Assembly: GCA_015231685.1 (NCBI GenBank)
Contig: JADGBA010000026.1
Location: forward strand, 1 to 12,743
DNA length: 12,743 nt
From: Candidatus Omnitrophota bacterium
GTDB taxonomy: Bacteria; Omnitrophota; Gorgyraeia; 2-02-FULL-51-18; JAGOUK01
Direction: 5' to 3'
The notes under the pieces are model-generated. The model was not told where the DNA came from and made no database searches. It saw only the letters and a list, made by a program, of their open reading frames with translations. A program made the translations under genes and the position numbers. Shown here piece after piece: positions 6,709 through 12,743 of the stretch. Numbering within the stretch: the first letter of the stretch is position 1; each line of letters starts with the position of its first letter.

Positions 6709-8180
6709 GCGGGGCCCATAGCGCTCTCATAAGGTTCAAGCAAAATTCCGGCGGCGTGCTTAAGGGTGTCCAGCGATTGCAGATAGGTGGATTCAATCCG
6801 CGCCCGGCCGTCAAGCGCGAGACGAAGATCCCGCTGATAATCAATCACAACATTGGAACCGGAACGCCCCTGATGGAAACGGCGCATCTCGGCGGAGAGC
6901 TTACGGCGCTGAAGATCGACAATCTGGTCTGCATTGTTGAGCCGCTCGCGGGCAACCCTCACGGCGCGGTACGCGGCATCCACTTCCTTGACGATTCGCC
7001 TTTCAAGCCGCAAAAGTTCCGTGAGCATCTTTTCCTTCCGATACTTCGCCTGCCGGTAACGCCCCCGTTCCGCGCGGTTTTCCAGAGGCATATCCATCAT
7101 CAGAGAAAAACTGTAGGTCAAATCCTCTCCGTCCAGAGCCTGCTCCGTGGACCGGTCAAATTCCCGGTCAAGTCCGTTCAAATCAAGCGTCGCCTCGAGA
7201 TCCAACCGGGGCCAAAGGGCATTCCGCGTCATTCGCACCGCGAGATCTTCACTCTGAATGGCAAGAAGGGCATCCTGATGATCTGCCCGGCTCGCAATCG
7301 CCCGTCCTGCCCAAAATTCAAAAGCCCCTTCCGGAACCGCGGGATCGCCGCCCGAGGCCATCCCCACCCGTTCCTCGAAAGGGACCGACAGCTGATCCTT
7401 GAGCTCATTTTCGGCATCACGCATCTCATTGGCCACGAGAAGAACGTCATTGATCCGTGATCGGATATTGGCACGGGCGGCGTAATAATCCGGTTTCTCA
7501 AGAAGTCCCAGCGTCAGCTTCTCCCGGGTCACGCGATAAAAAAAGACAGCCTCCTTGAGCCCCTGCTTTTGGATCATCAGAAGCTCTTGCGCGGCACGCA
7601 GTCTCCAGGCCGCCCGGCGTGCTTCGAGCACAGCATCCTCAATCGCCCGCAGGGTCCGGAAGTTGAACCGCCGCACATCGATCCGCACCTTCTCAAGCTC
7701 CGAACGGTCCAAAAAACCAAAGGCATTCTCCAATAGCGGCTGATTCAACACAGCGCGTCCATCGGTGGCATAGGCGGGATTGACGGCAACAAATGAGGAA
7801 TCGCTCTCGGTGCGGTTCGACGTGAAGGATGTCTCTAGGGTTGTCCCGGTAACAAATTCCTTGGCAAGCCCTCCCCGAACCACCGTCGTATCGGTACGTG
7901 TCGGCGCAAACACGCTTGCAGCGGGGGCCTCGTTCCGGTCGTAGGATGCGCCTGCGGAGAGTTGCGTATCGTACCGCCCCTCCGCGATGCCCGTCTCTTC
8001 CCGGTTGATCAACGCATCCGTGCGATAGACGCTCACTCCCAGACTCTGAGCCACAGACATGCGCGAAACCGCTTCAACGTCCAGCACCACTCCGTGAGGA
8101 TCCAACACCTCCCCCCCACCCATCGCCGCTACCGTGTACAAACAGCAAAAAATCCCCGCGAGCCCCAGCTTCTTCAACAT
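6705..8180 (-). CDS. TolC-like outer-membrane efflux protein (OMF)
   Basis: A 491-residue outer-membrane channel partner for the RND pump. It starts with a signal-peptide-like segment (Lys3-Lys4, hydrophobic core 5-19, probable cleavage after about Ala19-Gly23). Two repeats follow, each with a beta-strand-like stretch and long amphipathic helices rich in Arg, Glu, Ala and Leu (about residues 160-260 and 385-480), as expected of the trimeric beta-barrel and alpha-tunnel of TolC proteins. Two cysteines (12, 13) are in the signal region, but Phe precedes the first, so it is not a convincing lipoprotein signal. A GGGAGAAG ribosome-binding site (8194-8187) lies six bases before the ATG. The gene begins after a 61-base gap, the longest in the cluster, and ends in an ATGA overlap with the RND gene. 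Sequence identity to named OMFs looks low, so this call rests on fold features and context. Confidence 0.85.
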   Translation of the reverse strand: MLKKLGLAGIFCCLYTVAAMGGGEVLDPHGVVLDVEAVSRMSVAQSLGVSVYRTDALINREETGIAEGRYDTQLSAGASYDRNEAPAASVFAPTRTDTTVVRGGLAKEFVTGTTLETSFTSNRTESDSSFVAVNPAYATDGRAVLNQPLLENAFGFLDRSELEKVRIDVRRFNFRTLRAIEDAVLEARRAAWRLRAAQELLMIQKQGLKEAVFFYRVTREKLTLGLLEKPDYYAARANIRSRINDVLLVANEMRDAENELKDQLSVPFEERVGMASGGDPAVPEGAFEFWAGRAIASRADHQDALLAIQSEDLAVRMTRNALWPRLDLEATLDLNGLDREFDRSTEQALDGEDLTYSFSLMMDMPLENRAERGRYRQAKYRKEKMLTELLRLERRIVKEVDAAYRAVRVARERLNNADQIVDLQRRKLSAEMRRFHQGRSGSNVVIDYQRDLRLALDGRARIESTYLQSLDTLKHAAGILLEPYESAMGPA

Positions 8181-8241
8181 AGTCTGCTTCTCCCATCGTG
8201 AGATGCAAAAAAATGAATATTCAACAACGAAGACAGTCCTC

Positions 8242-8598
8242 TCAAACCGTCCGGCGATGCGTCAGAATCCATGCCGCTCCCAATGCCAACGCCGCGCCTA
8301 CAATATCGGCCGCCCAATCACCGAACGAGCAAGACCTCCCCGGCGCCCACAGCTGGATCACCTCGGTTAAGGCTCCCCAAAATGCGACATAAACAAACAC
8401 CGCGACGGCCGCATGAACCGCCCCGACCGCGAGGCGCCTTCTCAGCAACACCCGATACCCAAGCCACGCCAGCACCGCAAATTCCGCCGCATGAACAAGC
8501 TTGTCCGCCCCCTCCACAGGGACCGTCTGACCGGGTGCCGGCCAAACCGATGCTGCCAGAATCAAAATATGCATCACAACAAAAGACCCCAGCAGCAT
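8242..8598 (-). CDS. Small VanZ-like family membrane protein
   Basis: A 118-residue protein with about four transmembrane segments (roughly 3-20, 36-52, 57-77, 95-113). It carries the VanZ-like signature: DKLVHAAEF (32-40) and TEVIQLWAPGRSCSFGDWAADIVG (78-101 region), with conserved Asp32, Lys33, His36, Glu39, Glu79, Gln82, PGR (86-88), Asp94, Asp98 and Gly101. VanZ confers low-level teicoplanin resistance in enterococci by an unclear mechanism. Most small VanZ-like proteins in other bacteria have no assigned function, so no resistance role is claimed. The gene starts 11 bases after the alpha/beta hydrolase stop, with only a weak AGAAAG-type ribosome-binding site, and is probably cotranscribed with it. 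Confidence 0.85.
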   Translation of the reverse strand: MLLGSFVVMHILILAASVWPAPGQTVPVEGADKLVHAAEFAVLAWLGYRVLLRRRLAVGAVHAAVAVFVYVAFWGALTEVIQLWAPGRSCSFGDWAADIVGAALALGAAWILTHRRTV

Positions 8599-8609
8599 GA
8601 GCTGACTTT

Positions 8610-9557
8610 CTAGCCCGAAAACGTCTTATCGATAAACGAAACCACGCGGCGATGATACTCCTCCGGATGGCGCAAAACTGCCTGCGAATGCCCCGCGCCT
8701 TCGGCGACCCACAAATCGGTCACCCCGGGGATGCGCTTCCTCAAACGTTCCACATGCTCAAGACGCACATGATAATCCTTCGCGGCATGAATCCAGAACA
8801 CGGGCTTTGTCAGCTTCACAATGAACCGCTCAATCGAAAAAAAGCTCAGGTTCTTCCTCACGCTGGCATAAAACAACGTCGTCATCGAAAGAAGGATGTA
8901 CACCCAGTCGGGCACCCCGTCCGCGATCCTCTTGGGGGACACATAGATATTGACCCATTTTTTCATGTAGTGTTTGAGCGTCAGGTGCGTCGAAAAAGCG
9001 CCGTCCAGAAGCACCGAACGGATGAGCGGTGACGGAGCGGCGGCGGCGGCCACGGTCGCCCCCTTGGAAATCCCGAAGAGCGCCACCTCATATCCCTGAC
9101 GCTGCAAAGCCACCCAGCTCAAAACCCGCTCGAGACATCTTAAATCCTGAAGCGTCGGCCACTGGTAGGGCTGGGCTTCCTCCTCGGTCTTATGGGCATC
9201 CAACGCCCGGGGTTTAAAGTCAAAGGTCAGGACATCCACTCCGTTTTCGGGCAAAAAATATGCGTGACGGTACCAGCTGTTGAGGTCCGCACCCGTCTCA
9301 TGACAGAACACGACAAGCCGGCGGGAGGGTTCCTTGGCCCGGATGTACTCAGCTGTAATCGCACGCCGCGTATCATACGGAATCTTGAACTTACGGCGTT
9401 TGAGATTCGCCGGAGGCCGTGAATCCTTCGGCGCCTGAAAGCGCGGCACCTCAAAGGCATTGCGTTCAATGATGGGAATGTACCGGAAAAACACGAACAC
9501 CAGAATCACCGCCACCGCCGACAAAAAACCCGAAAACCACCACCAGAAGGGCGTCAT
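8610..9557 (-). CDS. Membrane-anchored alpha/beta hydrolase (esterase/thioesterase-like)
   Basis: A 315-residue alpha/beta-hydrolase-fold protein. An N-terminal hydrophobic helix (about 4-24, beginning with three Trp) should anchor it in the inner membrane. The nucleophile elbow is GISKG (Ser164). The acid is probably Asp261 in AAKDYHV and the base His290 in GAGHSQA. An oxyanion-loop element, CHETGAD, lies at 85-91. These residues fit an ester or thioester hydrolase or acyltransferase; the substrate cannot be read. Its ATGA overlap with the intact ketosynthase gene makes release or transfer of an acyl chain made by that enzyme a reasonable idea, but this is inference from position. It could equally act on a lipid or glycoside unrelated to the synthases. 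Confidence 0.85.
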   Translation of the reverse strand: MTPFWWWFSGFLSAVAVILVFVFFRYIPIIERNAFEVPRFQAPKDSRPPANLKRRKFKIPYDTRRAITAEYIRAKEPSRRLVVFCHETGADLNSWYRHAYFLPENGVDVLTFDFKPRALDAHKTEEEAQPYQWPTLQDLRCLERVLSWVALQRQGYEVALFGISKGATVAAAAAPSPLIRSVLLDGAFSTHLTLKHYMKKWVNIYVSPKRIADGVPDWVYILLSMTTLFYASVRKNLSFFSIERFIVKLTKPVFWIHAAKDYHVRLEHVERLRKRIPGVTDLWVAEGAGHSQAVLRHPEEYHRRVVSFIDKTFSG

Positions 9558-10834
9558 AGCTTTTTGGCCACCAGCACCACGTTCTGTCCGCCGAACCCGA
9601 AGGAGTCAGAGACAGCCACGCGGACCGCTTTTTTTCGCGCCTCATTGGGCACATAATCCAGATCGCACGCAGGATCGCGATGAGAATAATTAATCGTCGG
9701 CGGCACTACCCCGTCACGCATCGCGAGAAGACAGAATTGCAGCTCGACTGCACCCGCCGCCGCAATCAAGTGCCCCGTCATGGACTTGGTTGAACTCACC
9801 CAGAGTTGATCGGCCGCCGGGCCGAAGCACGAACGAATCGCCAAAGACTCAACGGCATCATTGACCTTGGTCGACGTTCCGTGAGCGTTAAGGTAATCCA
9901 CTTCGGCGGGATTCACACGGGCGCCCTCGAGCGCCTCACGAAGGGAAGCAATGGCCCCAAGGCCCTCCGGATGGGAATCGGTCAGGCGATACGCATCCGC
10001 AGTGGAGCCGTAGCCGACCAACTCCCCATAAATCCTCGCTCCGCGCTTGCGGGCATGTTCAAACTCTTCAAGAATCACCGCCCCCGCGCCTTCCGAGAGA
10101 ACAAATCCGTTCCGGGTCGCGTCAAACGGCCGCGAGGCCTTCTCAGGTTCTTCGTTGTGTGTGGACAACGCTGTCAACAGACAAAAACCCGCCACGCCCA
10201 AAGGATGAATCATCGAGTGGGCTCCGCCCGAAAGCACCACCGCGGCCTCTCCGCGCCGTATGATCGCGGCGCCTTCACCAATGCCTTGGGCCGACGCCGC
10301 GCAAGCCGTCAGGCAGTTCAATGCCGGCCCCCGGATCCCGTAGCGGCGCACAAGATGCGCCAAGGTTGCCGCGGGCTCCTTCTGTGCCTCAGCGGCGCCG
10401 TCGCCGCCGGCCAAACGCGCCGCAAGATAGGCCGCCGCGTCGAACTCGCCCTTGCCCTTCCCAAAAGATTCCGCAAATGCCCGCGCCAGGCTCTCGACGG
10501 GAGCCGCCGAATCACCGGCGGCAAAGTACACGCCCTTGGAGCGTTCATCCAGATTGTCCCAGTCGAGCCCCGAATCCTTCACCGCCTCTTCGGAGGCCGC
10601 GATCGCAAACAGGGAATTCGACATGGCACCCCGAAGCCGCGGGTCGGCCGCCACCAGTTTGGTGGCATCAAAGTTTTTGACCTCACCGGCGATGCGGGAA
10701 GAAAAACCCGACGCGTCGAAGTGGGTGATCCCGGCGATGCCTGAGCGCCCGTTCATCACGGCGTCCCAGGTTTCGGCCACGCTGTGGCCCAGCGGTGTCA
10801 CCGCGCCCATTCCCGTCACCACCACCCTCTTCAA
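9554..10834 (-). CDS. Beta-ketoacyl-ACP synthase, FabF-like (KS-alpha, catalytically intact)
   Basis: A 426-residue thiolase-fold condensing enzyme that extends an acyl chain on acyl carrier protein by decarboxylative Claisen condensation. The active-site Cys178 (LTACAAS), His318 (NAHGTST), Lys350 and His355 (STKSMTGH) are all present, each at the E. coli FabF number plus 15, with GFGG near the C terminus (413-416). An Ala/Gly-rich stretch at about 125-155, before the Cys, accounts for much of the extra length. The start is TTG at 10834, supported by a strong ribosome-binding site (GGAGGTG, six bases from its GGAGG core to the start) and by the TTGA overlap with the stop of the degenerate synthase gene. 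The gene ends in an ATGA overlap with the alpha/beta hydrolase. It could serve ordinary fatty-acid synthesis, but pairing with a catalytically dead partner favours a specialised heterodimeric synthase. Confidence 0.92.
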   Translation of the reverse strand: MKRVVVTGMGAVTPLGHSVAETWDAVMNGRSGIAGITHFDASGFSSRIAGEVKNFDATKLVAADPRLRGAMSNSLFAIAASEEAVKDSGLDWDNLDERSKGVYFAAGDSAAPVESLARAFAESFGKGKGEFDAAAYLAARLAGGDGAAEAQKEPAATLAHLVRRYGIRGPALNCLTACAASAQGIGEGAAIIRRGEAAVVLSGGAHSMIHPLGVAGFCLLTALSTHNEEPEKASRPFDATRNGFVLSEGAGAVILEEFEHARKRGARIYGELVGYGSTADAYRLTDSHPEGLGAIASLREALEGARVNPAEVDYLNAHGTSTKVNDAVESLAIRSCFGPAADQLWVSSTKSMTGHLIAAAGAVELQFCLLAMRDGVVPPTINYSHRDPACDLDYVPNEARKKAVRVAVSDSFGFGGQNVVLVAKKL

Positions 10835-12123
10835 GACTCACCTCCGCCTGCCTTCAGCACCAGAGAATGAAATGCCAGAGCGCTTTCAAAATGATTCACC
10901 ATCACGAGCTTGCCGGCTCCCCGCGAACGCCCCTCAAATCCAAAGCTATCCTTGAGATAGGCGTCTTCCGGCACGAGAGAACGCGCCGGAACGCCCTCCC
11001 GAAGTCCCATCGCCGCGAGCGCAATCCCGGCGGGCGCATCCGCATACCCCATAAATCCGGTCACCGCCTTGGCGGAAACAAGACCCGGTTTCTCTCCGCA
11101 TCCGGCAAACACCTGCTCGATCGCCCGCGACTCTTCAAGATCCTCAGCACCTATACCCCTGGCACTCAAATACACCAAACCAACATCTTCCGGTTTCGCC
11201 CCGGCGGCTTCGATCGCCGCACGCATCACATCCGCCCGATACTCGGCCCCCCGCGTTTCACGGTCCCTGCCGCCGTCTGCGGCCGACGCAAAACCGGAGA
11301 TCTCGGCATAAATCTTCGCGCCGCGGGCCACCGCCCGTGAACGCTCCTCAAGAACCAGAATAGCCGCGCCCTCTCCCATAATGAGCCCCGAAGCAGCCGG
11401 AGAAAACACCGGATACACCGGATCCCCCTGAGCGCCCGTCTTCAGCATCTTCTCCGAAAAGTATCTCCAAAGACCTCCGCCGAACACCCGTGACTCCGCG
11501 CCGCCGGCGAACATGACGTCCGCTGATCCCCGCAGAATAATCCTCGCGGCCTCTTCAACAGCAGCGGCGGAACCTGACGAATCTGCCGTCAGCGTGTTGG
11601 ACGGCCCCTTGAGGTTGTGTTCGATGGTAATGTGGCAGGCTGGCATATTGGGCAGATACTTGAGAAGCCACAGCGGAAAGAGCCGTCCCATGCCTTCGGA
11701 ACCGAACTTGCGGGCGTCAAAACCCGCGGGTTGCGACTCGGCGGCGCGGAACGCCTCGGACATCTCCTCGGGATCGTGCTCAAAGATGCCCGCGCCGATC
11801 ACAACACCCGCATTCCGCGGCTCATACGAACCGTCTGACGTGAGTCCCGCGTCGGTCTTGGCGAGCGTTGAGGCCGCAACGGCCATGCGAATGTCACGAC
11901 ACATCACCTTGAGAGATTTACGGCTTTTGACGTATGGGGAGGCGTCAAAACCCCTGACAAATCCGGCGTGGGTCAACGGCAAGGTCGGTAAATCATCCGG
12001 CCCTTTGGGCACAATCGCCGCGCGGCCCAGAGAGACTGCGTCCCAATAGGCTTCGCCGCCGATCCCGCAGGGCGTCACAAGGCCCAGTCCGGTCAGCACG
12101 ACCCGCCTCGCGGAACTCAACAC
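10831..12123 (-). CDS. Ketosynthase-like protein without catalytic residues (KS-beta / chain-length-factor-like)
   Basis: A 430-residue protein with the full ketosynthase fold: RRVVLTGLGLVTPCG at the start, GPSNTLTADSSGS around the former active site, GLIMGEGAAILVLEE (246-260), and a C-terminal FGFEG. Aligned with its neighbour, the active-site Cys is Asp181, the first His (AHGT) is Arg322 (ARGI) and the second His (TGH) is Phe357 (TGF). Only Lys352 remains. It cannot carry out normal condensation. In type II polyketide and aryl-polyene systems such inactive partners (KS-beta/CLF) dimerise with the active KS and shape chain length; here that role is inferred. Asp is not the Gln seen in classical KS-beta, so decarboxylative priming is not implied. 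Two starts are possible: GTG at 12123, or TTG at 12120, which gives better spacing (seven bases) from AAGGGAG. It overlaps the hotdog gene and is joined to KS-alpha by TTGA. Confidence 0.88.
   Translation of the reverse strand: MLSSARRVVLTGLGLVTPCGIGGEAYWDAVSLGRAAIVPKGPDDLPTLPLTHAGFVRGFDASPYVKSRKSLKVMCRDIRMAVAASTLAKTDAGLTSDGSYEPRNAGVVIGAGIFEHDPEEMSEAFRAAESQPAGFDARKFGSEGMGRLFPLWLLKYLPNMPACHITIEHNLKGPSNTLTADSSGSAAAVEEAARIILRGSADVMFAGGAESRVFGGGLWRYFSEKMLKTGAQGDPVYPVFSPAASGLIMGEGAAILVLEERSRAVARGAKIYAEISGFASAADGGRDRETRGAEYRADVMRAAIEAAGAKPEDVGLVYLSARGIGAEDLEESRAIEQVFAGCGEKPGLVSAKAVTGFMGYADAPAGIALAAMGLREGVPARSLVPEDAYLKDSFGFEGRSRGAGKLVMVNHFESALAFHSLVLKAGGGES
10839..10845 (-). promoter_or_regulatory. 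Strong Shine-Dalgarno fixing the TTG start of KS-alpha
   Basis: GGAGGTG on the minus strand lies inside the last codons of the KS-beta gene, with six bases between GGAGG and the TTG at 10834. It supports the rare start codon and would allow reinitiation of ribosomes finishing KS-beta, keeping the two products near equal amounts, as expected for a heterodimer. Confidence 0.6.
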
Positions 12124-12599
12124 GCCGCTCCCTTGGAGTCCTGAATCAGCCTCCGGATATTGTACGATTCCATAAAATCTTCCGAAAAAACCATGCTCCG
12201 CTTCCCGTCATCTCCCAGACGTTCGAATAATCCAAAAAATATCTCTGAGCGGGCCACACGCTTTCCTTCCCGTGTGATCTCGCAGCTCGTCATTGCGGCG
12301 TCCTCGCCCAGCTCCACCAGCCTCGCCTCAATCTTGAGGGCTGACGGCGTACCGACCGCCGCCTCAAACTCGGCATTCGCGATCTTAGCAAGCACCACTT
12401 CCCTGCGGAAGTCAATGGATGCTCCCACCAGGACTCCACCCACCTGCGCCATCATCTCAAGCATCAGGCTCGACTGCAACACCGGAAAACACGGGTACTC
12501 GTCAATGAGCGCTTCCTCCGCCCGCGTGACATTCTTAAGCCCGATCGCAACTTTATTCTTTTGAATTAGTTGGAAAGAATCCAATATGATCCAGCGCAC
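12117..12599 (-). CDS. FabZ-like hotdog-fold protein with altered active site
   Basis: A 160-residue hotdog-fold protein related to 3-hydroxyacyl-ACP dehydratases. The helix after the FabZ catalytic loop is well kept (PVLQSSLMLEMMAQVGG, 39-55), including Glu48, the partner acid of the FabZ dyad. The loop that in FabZ reads GHFPGxPxxPG is here DEYPCFPVLQS, so the catalytic His is Glu34 and both loop glycines are lost. VVLAKIANAEF (68-78) matches the family's central strands. Residues about 128-160 form a tail beyond the fold. It may be a non-catalytic or altered-reaction partner of the two synthases, or bind acyl-ACP without dehydrating it. The start is GTG at 12599, the first usable codon after an in-frame upstream TAA, with GGGGA eleven bases before it. 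It is the first gene of the run and overlaps KS-beta by 7 bases (or 4). Confidence 0.8.
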   Translation of the reverse strand: MRWIILDSFQLIQKNKVAIGLKNVTRAEEALIDEYPCFPVLQSSLMLEMMAQVGGVLVGASIDFRREVVLAKIANAEFEAAVGTPSALKIEARLVELGEDAAMTSCEITREGKRVARSEIFFGLFERLGDDGKRSMVFSEDFMESYNIRRLIQDSKGAAC

Positions 12600-12644
12600 G
12601 ATTCGGTGATTCCCCGTTTTTCCTTTGCAAAAAAAACAGACTAC

Positions 12645-12653
12645 ATTTTACCA
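12645..12653 (-). promoter_or_regulatory. Candidate extended -10 promoter (TGGTAAAAT) for the twelve-gene run
   Basis: The minus strand has TGG followed by TAAAAT (five of six matches to TATAAT). A weak -35, TAGTCT (12673-12668), lies 17 bases upstream. Start of transcription near 12638 would leave a leader of about 39 bases before the GTG of the hotdog gene. A perfect TTGACA (12700-12695) is also present, but its best -10 (GATAGT, 12675-12670) is 19 bases away, so it is a weaker second candidate. The TAAAAT overlaps the stop codon of the open frame described next. Confidence 0.35.
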
Positions 12654-12743
12654 ATAACACTCAAAGAAGACTATCACAGGCTTGGGTCGGTATGTGTCAA
12701 GAACTTGGTGGTAGCTCTTGAGGGAATCAGGCCTTTTGAGAGA
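12649..12743 (-). other. Open frame running in from the right edge, unassigned
   Basis: On the minus strand one frame is open from the edge for 31 codons and ends in TAA at 12651-12649, with a C-terminal sequence ending in VIVFFECYW. It could be the last part of a real upstream gene or a mobile element, or chance: an open stretch this short is not significant. I do not recognise it. The whole 12600-12743 stretch is visibly richer in A and T than the genes and contains an eight-base T run on the minus strand (12636-12629) with no hairpin before it, so it is not a convincing terminator. Confidence 0.2.

Noticed and set aside
4786..6732. A 648-codon open frame on the plus strand opposite the RND gene
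   Set aside because: Its product is rich in His, Arg and Asp without domain structure, as expected for an antisense shadow of a GC-rich gene. The minus-strand frame is a full-length RND pump.
8130..8180. Possible lipoprotein signal in the OMF protein (Cys12-Cys13)
   Set aside because: The residues before Cys12 are Gly-Ile-Phe; Phe at -1 does not fit a lipobox, so ordinary signal-peptidase cleavage is more likely.
8181..8241. Terminator or promoter in the gap between the VanZ-like and OMF genes
   Set aside because: There is a T run and a short GAATATTC palindrome but no GC-rich stem before the T run, and no well-spaced -35/-10 pair. The only supported element is the OMF ribosome-binding site.
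8242..8598. Glycopeptide resistance role for the VanZ-like gene
   Set aside because: No vanA/vanH/vanX-type neighbours are present, and small VanZ-like proteins are widespread without resistance functions.
9806..10744. A 312-codon open frame on the plus strand opposite KS-alpha
   Set aside because: Arg/Gly-rich shadow of the ketosynthase; no motif and no ribosome-binding site noted.
1..12743. tRNA, rRNA, CRISPR array, complete insertion sequence or riboswitch
   Set aside because: I read for cloverleaf-like sequence, regularly spaced repeats, transposase domains and long leader structures and found none. The only untranslated stretch over 100 bases is 12600-12743.

Overview
The window is GC-rich and carries twelve genes, all read on the minus strand (right to left). 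Coding is almost continuous. An RND inner-membrane pump and a TolC-type outer-membrane channel show that the host is Gram-negative. No gene here is a taxonomic marker. The trio of hotdog protein, degenerate ketosynthase and active ketosynthase resembles gene sets I associate with Planctomycetes and other PVC-type lineages (possibly Omnitrophota), but this rests on memory and is low confidence.

Layout in transcription order. A 144-base leader (12600-12743) has a candidate extended -10 promoter and an unassigned open frame running in from the edge. Then come a FabZ-like hotdog protein (12117-12599), a ketosynthase-like protein lacking all three catalytic residues (10831-12123), an intact FabF-like ketosynthase (9554-10834), a membrane-anchored alpha/beta hydrolase (8610-9557) and a small VanZ-like membrane protein (8242-8598). 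After a 61-base gap follow a TolC-like channel (6705-8180), an HAE-1-type RND transporter (3613-6708), a Nudix hydrolase (3129-3602), a TVP38/TMEM64 membrane protein (2467-3132) and a GH1 glycosidase (1220-2470). A 36-base gap with a hairpin and a TGCTATAAT motif leads to an MtnX-like HAD phosphatase (491-1183) and a class III aminotransferase cut by the left edge (1-494).

Seven of the eleven junctions are short stop/start overlaps. Five are ATGA, one is TTGA (KS-beta to KS-alpha), and hotdog to KS-beta overlaps by 4 or 7 bases depending on the start. Two more junctions are gaps of about 10 bases. This suggests one long translationally coupled operon, with a possible secondary promoter before the last two genes.

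The most interesting part is the acyl-chain module at the right. The intact ketosynthase (Cys178, His318, His355, Lys350) is coupled to a partner in which these positions are Asp181, Arg322 and Phe357, with only Lys352 kept. The hotdog protein has Glu34 where FabZ has its catalytic His, although Glu48 is kept. This looks like an active/inactive KS-alpha/KS-beta pair with a non-canonical hotdog partner, followed by a hydrolase, a VanZ-like protein and an export pump. My hypothesis is a specialised acyl or polyketide lipid made and exported by one operon. No acyl carrier protein, ketoreductase or RND periplasmic adaptor is present, so the pathway is incomplete within the window.
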